From Bacillota bacterium (lineage in GTDB: Bacteria; Bacillota; Clostridia; Lachnospirales; Lachnospiraceae): a stretch of 64,000 nucleotides of DNA. Where the stretch lies: positions 54,139 to 118,138 of the forward strand of contig JAEZZO010000066.1 of the NCBI GenBank assembly GCA_023418475.1. Reading direction: 5' to 3'. A program made the position numbers and the translations under genes. Under the pieces are notes generated by a model. That model was not told where the DNA came from. It did no database searches and saw nothing but the letters and a program-made list of their open reading frames with translations. Shown piece after piece: positions 15,988 to 24,066 of the stretch. Within the stretch, counting starts at the first letter, position 1. Each line of letters begins with the position of its first letter.

Positions 15988-16977
15988 TCATCTCGTTGTT
16001 CCGCCTTCGACAAACTTAACAGGCAAAACAATTTTGCGTTCGTATGGTTGTTTTTCAATCTGCTTAATTAAATTATCCACACAGATAACCGCCATCTCAT
16101 TTACCGGCTGCGCAATACCGGATACAGCATACTCGCCAAAATTCAATATTCTTATACCATCATAACCTATAATCTGCACATTCTCCGGAACCTTCATCTT
16201 AAGTTGCTCCAGTTTTCTTTTTACAACAATTGCATGTACATCAGAGCTTGTAAAAATACCATCATATATAAATTTACCTTCTTGAACAGATTGTTCAAGG
16301 AAACTGTTAATAACTTCTATTTTTCTGCTATCCAGAGTAGTTTCCTCACCAAAGTCCATCGTAGTAGCTGCTATTCCAGCATCCTTGCAGGTTTTCATAA
16401 AAGAAGTTCCTCGTTTTAGAGTCTCACCTTCCAGCTTTGATCCGTTTCGGATATAAACAACATGGTTACAACCAGTTTGAATGAATTTTTCAGCCGCCAG
16501 CCTTCCTCCCATTTCATTATCACTGGAGACACAACAACTGTTATCATCAAAAGTACGGTCAATTGAAACAATCGGTATTCCAGCTTTCTTGTACATATTG
16601 GTATTGCTATAAGTAACTGCAATGAGACCATCCACTTTATTTTGCATAACCATCTTGATATAGGAATACTCTCTGTCTGCATGACAGTGAGAATTACATA
16701 CCAACAGCCGATATCCGAAAGAAGTAAGAACCTTCTCCACATAATTTACTAAAAGGGCAAAGAACGGATTGATTAAATCCGGGACTATAATTGCTACTGT
16801 GAACGTTTGCGAGGCACGCAGTCCCTGCGCATATGTATTAACATGGTAATTCAATCGGCTGATTGCCTCTTCTACTTTTATCCTGTTTTCAGGCTTCACG
16901 TATGCATTATGCAAAACCTTTGACACCGTTCCAACTGAGACTCCCGCTTCCGTTGCAACATCCTTAATTTTTACCAT
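15988..16977 (-). CDS. LacI family transcriptional regulator
   Basis: A 329-residue LacI/GalR repressor. The helix-turn-helix is IKDVATEAGVSVGTVSKVLH (4-23), with the hinge at LNYHVNTYAQGL (48-59). The periplasmic-binding-like core has FTVAIIVPDLINPFFALLVN and DGIFTSSDVHAIVVKRKLEQ. It follows the esterase gene by 20 bp and precedes gtfA by 209 bp, all in one direction. TGAAAC-type palindromes near both promoters fit LacI-family operators with a central CG. The effector is probably a sugar linked to the phosphorylase substrate; this is inferred from position. Confidence 0.93.
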   Translation of the reverse strand: MVKIKDVATEAGVSVGTVSKVLHNAYVKPENRIKVEEAISRLNYHVNTYAQGLRASQTFTVAIIVPDLINPFFALLVNYVEKVLTSFGYRLLVCNSHCHADREYSYIKMVMQNKVDGLIAVTYSNTNMYKKAGIPIVSIDRTFDDNSCCVSSDNEMGGRLAAEKFIQTGCNHVVYIRNGSKLEGETLKRGTSFMKTCKDAGIAATTMDFGEETTLDSRKIEVINSFLEQSVQEGKFIYDGIFTSSDVHAIVVKRKLEQLKMKVPENVQIIGYDGIRILNFGEYAVSGIAQPVNEMAVICVDNLIKQIEKQPYERKIVLPVKFVEGGTTR

Positions 16978-16997
16978 AAAACATCATCCTCTCATTA

Positions 16998-17780
16998 CTA
17001 CATTTTGTGAGGAAGCATTTTCGCATAGGAATCGGTACGAGGAAGCCAGTCAAGGAATTTCACAAGCTCCATATCCCAAAATGCCCATTCATGCTCATAT
17101 CCATCGACATCATCGTAACGATGAGCAACATCTTTCTCAACAAGGAAGTCATGGAATTCAGTAACATTTTCATAAAGAAAATCATTTTTGCCAATACATA
17201 AAAACAGTTCAGGGAGGTTCTTATTTTCCTTTAAATCATCTTCCAGCAGTTCAAACAAGTTCATTGTCGGCGGGAAGTCATGTCCCATTCTCTCAGTAGC
17301 TTGATCGCCAAGTATTACAGCCGGTGAAAAAGCTCCTATTGCACGATATGATTGCGGATGTTCAAGCCCATGGGCAAGTGTTCCGTACCCACCCATTGAG
17401 AGACCGGCTATATAAGTATCTTCAGCCCTGTAAGAAACAGGAAAATTAGCTTTAATAAATTCCGGTAGTTCTTTTTCCACGAAATCGAAATAATTTTCTC
17501 CATATTCCGCATTCATATAGCATTTATTTCCTACAGAACATGTAACAACCGCAATTCTTCTTTCTTCTGCATAACGCTGCATCGATGTAAAGCGGCTCCA
17601 ACACAAATAATCATTTCCATGTCCGTGAAGGAGATAGAGTACCGGATACTTTGCTTCGATTTTATGAGTAAGATTTGCTTTATCATCCATATCACATGGA
17701 CTCAAGCTCGGTATAATTACCTGTATATCTACGGGATTACCTAACGAATAGGAAAAGAAATTGCATAGTAATTCTGCCAT
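16998..17780 (-). CDS. Esterase D/EstA-like alpha/beta hydrolase
   Basis: A 260-residue alpha/beta hydrolase of the tributyrin esterase/CE1-like group. YPVLYLLHGHGNDYLCWSRF (45-64) forms the oxyanion region. GLSMGGYG holds the nucleophilic Ser, and YEHEWAFWD holds the catalytic His. Such enzymes deacetylate sugars or cleave short acyl esters, and relatives also include S-formylglutathione hydrolase. There is no signal peptide. It is the first gene of an apparent operon with lacI and sits behind the operator-flanked promoter, so deacylation of an imported glycoside is plausible. Ribosome site GAGGAG. Confidence 0.85.
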   Translation of the reverse strand: MAELLCNFFSYSLGNPVDIQVIIPSLSPCDMDDKANLTHKIEAKYPVLYLLHGHGNDYLCWSRFTSMQRYAEERRIAVVTCSVGNKCYMNAEYGENYFDFVEKELPEFIKANFPVSYRAEDTYIAGLSMGGYGTLAHGLEHPQSYRAIGAFSPAVILGDQATERMGHDFPPTMNLFELLEDDLKENKNLPELFLCIGKNDFLYENVTEFHDFLVEKDVAHRYDDVDGYEHEWAFWDMELVKFLDWLPRTDSYAKMLPHKM

Positions 17781-17847
17781 ATTTCAGCACTCCTCTTTAG
17801 TCAATTTGTATGTTTTTTTCCTGAAAGCAAATAACATATTTATTATA

Positions 17848-17912
17848 TGAACCGTTTCATTTTATACATAATACTTCTTTTATTGGTAAATGTCAATACT
17901 TAAAACGTTTCA
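17848..17912 (-). promoter_or_regulatory. Promoter of esterase-lacI with two operators
   Basis: The minus strand reads TTGACA (17896-17891), a 17-nt spacer and TATTAT (17873-17868). TGAACCGTTTCA (17848-17859) lies downstream of the -10 and TAAAACGTTTCA (17901-17912) just upstream of the -35. Both are LacI-type palindromes centred on CG. Confidence 0.75.
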
Positions 17913-18053
17913 TTTTTTTCATTTGTATCCTATTTGCACAACACATAAGCATTGATCAGATTGTATTACATTTGTTGTGTAAAACCGATAAATCAATAAA
18001 TTATTAGCATCTTCTGCATATGATATAGTAACGCTTTTCTTGAGGTAATATGA

Positions 18054-18353
18054 ATGCACAAAGATTGGGTCTACGAACCGGTAATCACTAAATTTGAAGC
18101 TCTTTTATTTTATAATGCCCTAAGAGGGCACTCCGATTCCTTTTACTATAGGCCTATTGCAATTGCAAAGCATGAAAATATGCCTCTGAAATATAGATAT
18201 TTGTGCATCGCTATGACAAAAGAAAAACCCTTCAAGCCTTCCCATTTTGCTAATATTGAAATATACAAACCCAGAATGGGAATGCCCTATGCAACCTGCA
18301 TCTATAAAATTGATTTTGATATAGTGTGTCCTCACCGAATGCTTGATTTTTAG
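18054..18353 (+). CDS. Conserved-looking hypothetical protein, 99 aa
   Basis: A 99-residue protein (MHKDWVYEPVITKFEALLFY...) with many aromatic residues and a charged centre (KPSHFANIEIYKPRMG). There is no signal peptide or membrane segment. The ATG has GAGGT about 8 nt upstream, and composition is normal for a coding gene. I do not recognise the family. It stands alone on the plus strand between minus-strand genes and is followed by a decayed MITE and a terminator. Confidence 0.6.
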   Translation: MHKDWVYEPVITKFEALLFYNALRGHSDSFYYRPIAIAKHENMPLKYRYLCIAMTKEKPFKPSHFANIEIYKPRMGMPYATCIYKIDFDIVCPHRMLDF

Positions 18354-18360
18354 TAAGAAG

Positions 18361-18453
18361 ATTCAAGTTTCAAAAGCCTGACTAGGTTATGCACATGGAT
18401 ATAGGTGTATCTATATTCATCTAATAAATTATTTTAGGCTATTTACACTCGCA
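18361..18453. repeat. Degenerate family A element
   Basis: About 93 bp from ATTCAAGTTTCAAAAGCCTG to TTTTAGGCTATTTACACTCG. The outer pieces match the AAAAGCCT/AGGCTTTT shoulders and GTGTC ends of family A copies, and the TCTATATTCATC block matches their centre. It appears to be an internally deleted, decayed copy. Confidence 0.5.
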
Positions 18454-18457
18454 CTTT

Positions 18458-18495
18458 AAAAGGGATAGGAAACCGTAATGTTTCCTACCCCTTTT
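18458..18495. terminator. Bidirectional intrinsic terminator
   Basis: The stem AAAAGGGATAGGAAAC (18458-18473) pairs with GTTTCCTACCCCTTTT (18480-18495) with one mismatch. It lies between the 99-aa gene and the convergent secreted-protein gene. Confidence 0.8.
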
Positions 18496-18570
18496 ATGTG
18501 CAATTTTATAGAAAATTCTCAATTTACCTATCAATTGCTGTCTTATTTATCTCTTTTTATATGAAATTAA

Positions 18571-19563
18571 TCAGGCAAAATTCATGGTAGCGATAAATCC
18601 AGCCGCTTTTTTTACCATATCCTGCTGTACCTTCTGCATTACGTTAGTAGAATGCGTTCTACTATTCTTAAAATGAATGTCCATATGACCATTAATTCCA
18701 TTTCCTTTAATTGAATCATAATTGTATCCATAGCCATAACCAGCACTGCGTCCCGATACGTATGCACCTGCCGGTTTGTTTTCCAGACCTGCATGTGGCA
18801 TGGCTGTCATTGATCCAGCCATAATATAGTCACCTGTTTTTACTACTACTGCCCTGCGCTGCCAGCTAAAACCGCCCCAAATCTCCTTCATAATCTGTGT
18901 GTCAGCTTTGGTTAATGTCTCAACATCAGCATGATTGGTTCCATAGGTTCTCTTAACTTGAAATGATCTTCCTGTATTAACATCTGTTACAGTTGCTATC
19001 ATACCTCTTTGCCATATTTGTCTAACCTGGGTAAACCAATCCAACGCACCAATATGGTTGGGATCAATCGTCGGTGCCGGAATCGGGGTATTCGTACCAT
19101 TCGAAGGATCTGTGGTCTCTGGTGTATCTGTATTAGTTGTCGTATCCGTATTGCCACTAATGTCTGTAATACCGGCAGTATCCGCATTCTCCAAATTATT
19201 GCTGTTTTCTCCTACCTCCAGAGGATCTGTATCGGTAGATAAAATGCTGATCGATTGCTCTGTTTTGAGACTTGCTCTCTGTAATAAAGCTTCCATTGTA
19301 ATCTTTCCAATAATTCCATCCGTTTTTATTCCATTTGCCTTCTGAAAACGGGCAACTGCCGATTTTGTAATACTTCCATAATAACCGGTTATTTTAGGAT
19401 ATGTAAAGTAACCCAATTCCTTTAGGGTTGATTGTACCTGTTTTACCTCGGTACCCCTTGTTCCCTGTTTTATCAATGTGGCCGCATAAACATTAACAGG
19501 TGATAAAGTTATGAATGTTACCATTGCTACTGCTGCTATTCGTACCATAAATTTGTTTTTCAT
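18571..19563 (-). CDS. Secreted peptidoglycan-binding protein with unassigned C-terminal domain
   Basis: A 330-residue protein. Residues 1-28 are a signal peptide (KNKFMVRIAAVAMVTFITLS...VYA). A PG_binding_1 domain follows (GTRGTEVKQVQSTLKELGYF ... AVARFQKANGIKTDGIIG, about 34-88). A Thr/Asp/Pro-rich linker runs to about 168. The C-terminal 160 residues (ALDWFTQVRQIWQRG, TYGTNHADVETLT, IWGGFSWQRR, GHMDIHFKNSRTH) form a domain I have seen in clostridial wall proteins but cannot name; the conserved His and Asp residues could bind metal. It probably acts on the cell wall outside the membrane. Confidence 0.85.
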   Translation of the reverse strand: MKNKFMVRIAAVAMVTFITLSPVNVYAATLIKQGTRGTEVKQVQSTLKELGYFTYPKITGYYGSITKSAVARFQKANGIKTDGIIGKITMEALLQRASLKTEQSISILSTDTDPLEVGENSNNLENADTAGITDISGNTDTTTNTDTPETTDPSNGTNTPIPAPTIDPNHIGALDWFTQVRQIWQRGMIATVTDVNTGRSFQVKRTYGTNHADVETLTKADTQIMKEIWGGFSWQRRAVVVKTGDYIMAGSMTAMPHAGLENKPAGAYVSGRSAGYGYGYNYDSIKGNGINGHMDIHFKNSRTHSTNVMQKVQQDMVKKAAGFIATMNFA

Positions 19564-19605
19564 TTTACTGCTCTCCTAACATGCTTCACACTTGCTACAT
19601 TGACA

Positions 19606-19681
19606 ATTGTATTACGTAATTGTTACCGTGTCAAATGTATTATTTAACAATTACGTAATATTTAATATACAATTATGTAAC
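19606..19681 (-). promoter_or_regulatory. Strong promoter with repeated ATTACGTAAT palindromes
   Basis: The minus strand reads TTGACA (19634-19629), a 17-nt spacer and TACAAT (19611-19606), a near-ideal promoter for the secreted protein gene. ATTACGTAAT occurs inside the spacer (19611-19620) and again at 19650-19659, both within a larger TAACAATTACGTAATA context in opposite orientations. A weaker copy, ATTATGTAAC, lies at 19672-19681. These look like binding sites for one regulator. Confidence 0.7.
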
Positions 19682-19734
19682 ATTTGGAATATCAGGAAAA
19701 CATTACCACACCAATACGGGCTTTGTTTTATAGG

Positions 19735-19925
19735 AAAATTTAGTAGTCTATTAAGAACAAAAGTGTGCTTTGCGCACTCTCGCGATTATAAATCTATAAT
19801 GCATAGCTTTTGTTCCTCGCGCGAGGCTGCGCATCCTCCCGGAGGGTTTTAATACATAGGACGAACTTTCCTATGTATTAAAAAAGGCATTTCCGATTAC
19901 CGCAGCTACTGTACGAAAAAGCGGG
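19735..19925. other. Hairpin-rich intergenic segment
   Basis: Three nested or consecutive inverted repeats: GAACAAAAG (19756 region) with CTTTTGTTC near 19809; TTTTAATACATAGGA with TCCTATGTATTAAAA at about 19846-19882; and GATTACCGC with GCGGGTAATC at about 19896-19931. The middle one is a palindromic stem with T-rich flanks on both strands and could end transcription of the marR gene on the minus strand. No gene seen. Confidence 0.45.
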
Positions 19926-19973
19926 TAATCAAGAAAAAGCCTCCTCTTAATATCTATCATAATATAATTCTAC

Positions 19974-20399
19974 TTAATCAAGTACTTCATTCACAATTTT
20001 CTTAAGCATGCGCTCAAGCTGGTCAAGTTCCTTATCGTTAAATTTATTGCGTATTCCATTCATTAATTCCGCATTAAATGCAGATTTAACTCCGTAATTA
20101 TCTGCGAATTTATCAGTAACCTCAAGATAATACTCCCTACGGTCAGTCGTTGATGAAACCTTTCTTATGTACCCCTTGTCAATTAAATTGCTGATGCGGT
20201 AAGTTGCATTTGGCTGAGAAATATTAACGTAATTTGCAAATTGATGTACAGTGGGTCTTTTCAGAAGAAATATCGTTTCCACGCAATATGCTTCTGTCGG
20301 AGTTAAGCTCTCTTTCTCTTCGTTTACCCCCGAAAATAAGTTTTTACAATAACTATTGCGAAATTTAAAATATAGTTTTTCGAATTCATCTTCCAGCAT
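19974..20399 (-). CDS. MarR family transcriptional regulator
   Basis: A 141-residue winged-helix protein. SLTPTEAYCVETIFLLKRPT leads into VHQFANYVNISQPNATYRIS (recognition helix) and the wing GYIRKVSSTTDRREYYLEVT, where the DRR motif is typical of MarR. Helices at both ends form the dimer interface. The ribosome site GGAG precedes the ATG. It is divergent from the MutS2-like gene; a TACTTTAAAGTA palindrome lies just upstream of that gene's promoter and could be its operator. Confidence 0.9.
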   Translation of the reverse strand: MLEDEFEKLYFKFRNSYCKNLFSGVNEEKESLTPTEAYCVETIFLLKRPTVHQFANYVNISQPNATYRISNLIDKGYIRKVSSTTDRREYYLEVTDKFADNYGVKSAFNAELMNGIRNKFNDKELDQLERMLKKIVNEVLD

Positions 20400-20541
20400 A
20401 TATTATCTCCTGTCGTTTAATTAGTGTAGTTGGATTTGCCTATCAATAGTCAAATCAATACAGTATATCATTCTGATTTATTCACTTTATTATATACATT
20501 TTTACTTTTGAAATCAATTAATTCTAAATTCCAATTTTTTA

Positions 20542-20595
20542 TACTTTAAAGTAAGATATATTTACTTTGACAACAGAAAATACGTGTGGTAAAAT
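20542..20595 (+). promoter_or_regulatory. Promoter of the MutS2-like gene with palindrome
   Basis: TTGACA (20567-20572), a 17-nt spacer and TAAAAT (20590-20595) make a near-consensus promoter starting about 440 nt upstream of the MutS2-like gene. TACTTTAAAGTA (20542-20553), a perfect palindrome, sits just before the -35. Confidence 0.75.
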
Positions 20596-20667
20596 GAATT
20601 TGTAAAAATATTCATAACATAATGATGATAATATTATTTATTGTCATTTTCGGAAAGGACGGTTTTG

Positions 20668-20706
20668 ATGTCGGTATTAACTGTAAAAGAGGTATGTGCT
20701 AACTAG
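20668..20706 (+). CDS. Putative 12-codon leader peptide
   Basis: An ATG at 20668 preceded by GGAAAGGA encodes MSVLTVKEVCAN and stops at TAG. It begins about 70 nt after the predicted transcription start and ends 22 nt before an intrinsic terminator. This layout is that of a regulatory leader peptide. Codons 7-9 (within 20685-20693) read AAAAGAGGT, which can pair with ACCTTTTTT (20743-20751), the 3' arm and T tract of that terminator. Confidence 0.55.
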   Translation: MSVLTVKEVCAN

Positions 20707-20727
20707 CACTAACTAAATAGGATGATC

Positions 20728-20752
20728 GGGTACATTTATGTAACCTTTTTTT
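20728..20752 (+). terminator. First attenuator-type terminator
   Basis: GGGTACAT (20728-20735) pairs with ATGTAACC (20738-20745) with one mismatch and is followed by seven T. It lies inside the transcribed leader, before the MutS2-like gene, so it should act as an attenuator. Confidence 0.6.
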
Positions 20753-20874
20753 GTTGTACCCTATTTTCTACTCTTACAGAAAATACTCTAAACTGTCTTA
20801 CTATGAATGAAACCATTTGTTCCTTTTCATCAAGAAAGGGATTTTAATAGTTGCTTTGTTTTCATGGAAAGAAG

Positions 20875-20908
20875 GGCTTAATAGGTATCTCCTGTTATGC
20901 CTTTTTTT
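20875..20908 (+). terminator. Second attenuator-type terminator
   Basis: GGCTTAATAGG (20875-20885), loop TATCT, CCTGTTATGCC (20891-20901) and seven T. It shares the tail CCTTTTTTTGTTGTA with the first terminator 156 bp earlier. Strong by inspection, still about 130 nt before the start codon. Confidence 0.7.
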
Positions 20909-21040
20909 GTTGTATTCTTTATCGGTATTGGTAGAAGTCCTATTGGTCAGAGATAAGTTATAGCAGGGAATTATGTAATCCATCGTGATATCATGCTAAT
21001 TTATTAGTAAACAAAACATTGCAGTAGAAATGAGGTATTT

Positions 21041-22987
21041 ATGGAAAAATCAATGAGACTATTAGAATTTAACAAAATATTAGAACAGCTTTGCAATTAT
21101 GCAATCTCCGAAAACGCTAAGCAAAAGCTCCTTGCTCTTAGGCCATACCTGAGTGAACGTGAGGTGAGGGCAAAACTAAAGGATACAACAGAAGCCAGAA
21201 AAATAATGGATCACATCGGATCCGCTCCGCTTCCGGTTATGAAGGATATCGGTATGCTATTGGAATTAGCTGAAAAAGGCGGAATGCTGGTACCGGAACA
21301 GCTTACGCAGATTGAATTATTTATCACCTCCTGTAAACGCATGAAAGGCTTCTTAAAGAGAGCAGAGTCCCTTAATGTGGATATAGCAGGTTATGGCGGT
21401 TCTATTTGTGAACTGGGAAGCCTTTCCACCGAAATTGCAAATACAATCCGTAATCATACAATCGACGACAATGCTTCAAAAGAATTAAAAGCGATCCGTC
21501 GAAAAAAAGAACAGATTAACCAGGAAATTAAAACTAAATTGGAAAACCAGTTAAGAAGTAAGAAAGAATGGTTTACAGATGGTTATGTATCCATCCGGAA
21601 TGGACATTATGTTCTGCCTGTAAAAAAGGAATATAAAAACATGGTGGGCGGCTCTGTCATGGATATCTCCTCAAGCGGTTCTACTTATTTTATAGAGCCT
21701 GCAGTAGTTGCCAAATTAAAGGATGAACTATCCGAGCTTGAAATTGCAGAAAGCAATGAAGAACGTCGTCTGCTTTATGTTCTATCCGGAATGGTGGGCG
21801 AAAATGCCTTTGATATCCGATTAAATATTGAAGCAATTGAGACACTTGATTTTGTTTTTGCAAAAGCAAAATTAAGTCTTGATATGAAAGCCATTCCTCC
21901 CACGATAAATACATCGCGTCGGATTCGTATAAAAAACGGAAGACATCCACTGTTAAATCCCTCAGAATGTGTTCCTTTGAATTTCATCATTGGTGATGTT
22001 ACACAAGGTATTATCATAACAGGCCCAAATACCGGCGGAAAAACAGTTGCACTGAAAACGATCGGATTATTGCAGCTAATGGCACAAAGCGGACTTCATG
22101 TACCTTCGGAAGACGCTGAACTTTGTATGAATGATGCAGTTCTTTGTGATATCGGTGACGGACAGAGTATTACCGAGAATTTATCAACATTCTCCTCGCA
22201 TATTACGAATATTATCAATATTTTAGATCATACGGGCGGGGATACTCTGGTATTGTTAGATGAACTGGGGTCGGGAACAGACCCTGCGGAAGGTATGGGA
22301 ATTGCAATTTCGATACTGGAGGAGTTAAAAAAGAAAGGCTGTCTCTTTGTAGCCACTACACATTACCCCGAAGTTAAGGACTATGCCAACAAAACAGAAG
22401 GACTATTAAATGCACGAATGGCCTTTGACAGAGAGAGCTTAAAGCCTCTGTACCTGCTTGAAATCGGAGAGGCCGGAGAAAGCTGCGCCCTATATATTGC
22501 AAAACGTCTGGGACTTCCGAAACAGATGCTGGAGAGGGCTTATCAGGAAGCATATCTAAAGGACAGCTCTCTTCACCGTGATATTCCCGGCAAAAATTTT
22601 ATTGAGGATACTCCTGATAATTTGCCTGACAAAACTTCAAAAGCAGAAGCATTACCGTCAATCATTAAAGCAACGCCGCCAAAACCCATCGGAACACACA
22701 GTCAAAGATTTAATATCGGTGATTCTGTAGTGGTATATCCTCAGAAGAAAATCGGAATAGTATTTCACAAATCAAATGAAAAGGGAGAGGTTGGCGTTCA
22801 AATTCAGAAAAAGAAGGAATGGATTAATCATAAGAGATTACAGCTTAAGGTAGCAGCAAGTGAAATGTATCCGGAGGACTATGACTTTTCCATCGTATTT
22901 GATACAGTGGCAAATCGAAAAGCCAGACATAAAATGGAGAAGAGCTATCGGCCGGATCTTGAGATAGTTTATGAGAAAAATAAATAA
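21041..22987 (+). CDS. MutS2-like ATPase lacking the Smr domain
   Basis: A 648-residue protein. The N-terminal 300 residues are the MutS core/clamp (LEFNKILEQLCNYAISENAK). The ATPase carries Walker A GPNTGGKT (328-335), the segment TENLSTFSSHITNIINILDH, Walker B LVLLDELGSGTDP and FVATTHYPEVKDYA. The C-terminus has a KOW-like stretch (FNIGDSVVVYPQKKIGIVFH...KKEWINHKRLQL) but ends there. Full MutS2 is about 780 residues and finishes with an Smr nuclease, absent here. MutS2 acts on collided ribosomes or recombination intermediates. The gene's leader carries a short reading frame and two terminators, hinting at induction by translation stress. Ribosome site GAGG. Confidence 0.88.
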   Translation: MEKSMRLLEFNKILEQLCNYAISENAKQKLLALRPYLSEREVRAKLKDTTEARKIMDHIGSAPLPVMKDIGMLLELAEKGGMLVPEQLTQIELFITSCKRMKGFLKRAESLNVDIAGYGGSICELGSLSTEIANTIRNHTIDDNASKELKAIRRKKEQINQEIKTKLENQLRSKKEWFTDGYVSIRNGHYVLPVKKEYKNMVGGSVMDISSSGSTYFIEPAVVAKLKDELSELEIAESNEERRLLYVLSGMVGENAFDIRLNIEAIETLDFVFAKAKLSLDMKAIPPTINTSRRIRIKNGRHPLLNPSECVPLNFIIGDVTQGIIITGPNTGGKTVALKTIGLLQLMAQSGLHVPSEDAELCMNDAVLCDIGDGQSITENLSTFSSHITNIINILDHTGGDTLVLLDELGSGTDPAEGMGIAISILEELKKKGCLFVATTHYPEVKDYANKTEGLLNARMAFDRESLKPLYLLEIGEAGESCALYIAKRLGLPKQMLERAYQEAYLKDSSLHRDIPGKNFIEDTPDNLPDKTSKAEALPSIIKATPPKPIGTHSQRFNIGDSVVVYPQKKIGIVFHKSNEKGEVGVQIQKKKEWINHKRLQLKVAASEMYPEDYDFSIVFDTVANRKARHKMEKSYRPDLEIVYEKNK

Positions 22988-23025
22988 TATCCTTTCGTAT
23001 GTCTAATAAGCTAAATGAAACAATT

Positions 23026-23059
23026 CGGGGAAGCAAGAGTAGTCCTTATCGCTTCCCCG
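23026..23059. terminator. Hairpin after the MutS2-like gene
   Basis: CGGGGAAGC (23026-23034) pairs with GCTTCCCCG (23051-23059). The stem is strong but there is no T run. It lies between convergent genes. Confidence 0.55.
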
Positions 23060-23103
23060 AGTTACATTACGTAGGAGTAAGAGATACTTTACCTGCTTGT
23101 CTA

Positions 23104-23502
23104 TTACCACTTCACAACTTTAGGATCTTTTCCAAATGAGTAAAAGGAAGCGGTAGCATCTTTCAGGTACAAAACCTCGAAAATAGTGTCGTCTTCCTTG
23201 TACATGTTTCTAAGGCCCGGGTTTTCTTGCAGCATTGCAGTTTTTGCTTCTTTTCTTTCATCGGGAATAGCTTCTGCTTCCACACGAAGCCAGCTGCTGT
23301 TTTTATCCATACCGCATATTTCTACTTTTGTATTTGCTTCGATCTGTTTAAATACCTTCTTCTGATTATTTGTACAGATATACAGTTTTTCTTCAAATAC
23401 TGCTACTGCTCCGAATGGTCTTACTCTTGGCTGATCTCCCTCCGCTGTTGCCAGATAGAACACCGGATTTTCTTTAAAAAACTGAAATACTTCTTCCATC
23501 AT
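23104..23502 (-). CDS. Pyridoxamine 5'-phosphate oxidase-fold flavin-binding protein
   Basis: A 132-residue split-barrel protein (PNPOx-like). FKENPVFYLATAEGDQPRVR (9-28) and the following PFGAVAVFEEKLYICT form the flavin-binding strands, and CGMDKNSSWLRVEAEAI is a conserved inner strand. Relatives bind FMN, F420 or haem and include NimA-type nitroimidazole reductases. Start: two adjacent ATGs behind AAAGGAG; either is possible. It is divergent from an HxlR regulator 209 bp away, a common redox-responsive pairing that suggests regulation by it. Confidence 0.82.
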   Translation of the reverse strand: MMEEVFQFFKENPVFYLATAEGDQPRVRPFGAVAVFEEKLYICTNNQKKVFKQIEANTKVEICGMDKNSSWLRVEAEAIPDERKEAKTAMLQENPGLRNMYKEDDTIFEVLYLKDATASFYSFGKDPKVVKW

Positions 23503-23711
23503 AATAAACTCCTTTCAATTCATGCTGTAAAGAAATCCCTTCCCTATTTAATCCTGTCGGTGAGTTTGTATCAACCAACCTATTTATAGCCGGATGTCTC
23601 ATACAGAATAATTATTGCATACATGAATTTTATGTGATAACATCATATATGTAAAGTACGATTTTTTATTATAGTCAGTATCTTTTTAGATACTATTGGA
23701 GAAGGACGGTT

Positions 23712-24053
23712 ATGATTACTCAAAGCGAATTATTTGGAAAATGCCCTTATGTTACGGCTCAAAAGATACTATCCGGTAAATGGACCTTAGTTATTCTACA
23801 CTATTTAAGTGAAAAAACTTACCGTTTTAATGAACTGCAGCATCTGCTACCCGATATTACACAAGCCACTTTAACAAAGCAGCTTCGATACCTGGAGGAA
23901 TATGGTATCATCATAAGAACCGTTTATCCGCAGGTTCCCCCAAAGGTTGAATACAAGCTTAGCGAAATAGGTATGGAGCTTATTACACTCCTGGATAGCC
24001 TCAAGGATTGGGGCACCAAATATATTCAGTATCAGAAAGAGCATGCAGTTTAA
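23712..24053 (+). CDS. HxlR family transcriptional regulator
   Basis: A 113-residue winged-helix regulator. CPYVTAQKILSGKWTLVILH (11-30) contains the conserved Cys and GKW motif of the family. FNELQHLLPDITQATLTKQL is the recognition helix and EYGIIIRTVYPQVPPKVEYK the wing. HxlR members often sense reactive aldehydes, quinones or redox state through the N-terminal Cys. Divergent from the flavin-fold gene. Its stop codon lies inside the terminator hairpin that follows. Confidence 0.92.
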   Translation: MITQSELFGKCPYVTAQKILSGKWTLVILHYLSEKTYRFNELQHLLPDITQATLTKQLRYLEEYGIIIRTVYPQVPPKVEYKLSEIGMELITLLDSLKDWGTKYIQYQKEHAV

Positions 24054-24066
24054 GCTGCATGCTTTA
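24041..24066. terminator. Terminator overlapping the hxlR stop codon
   Basis: GCATGCAG (24041-24048) pairs with CTGCATGC (24055-24062), followed by TTTATTC. The stem spans the TAA of hxlR and abuts the end of the convergent thioesterase gene. Confidence 0.7.

Noticed and set aside
15858..16058. A 66-codon minus-strand frame overlapping the end of lacI and the gtfA promoter.
   Set aside because: No ribosome site at its start, it overlaps the lacI coding end in another frame, and the promoter and operator of gtfA lie at its 3' side. I cannot support it as a gene or as a LacI extension.
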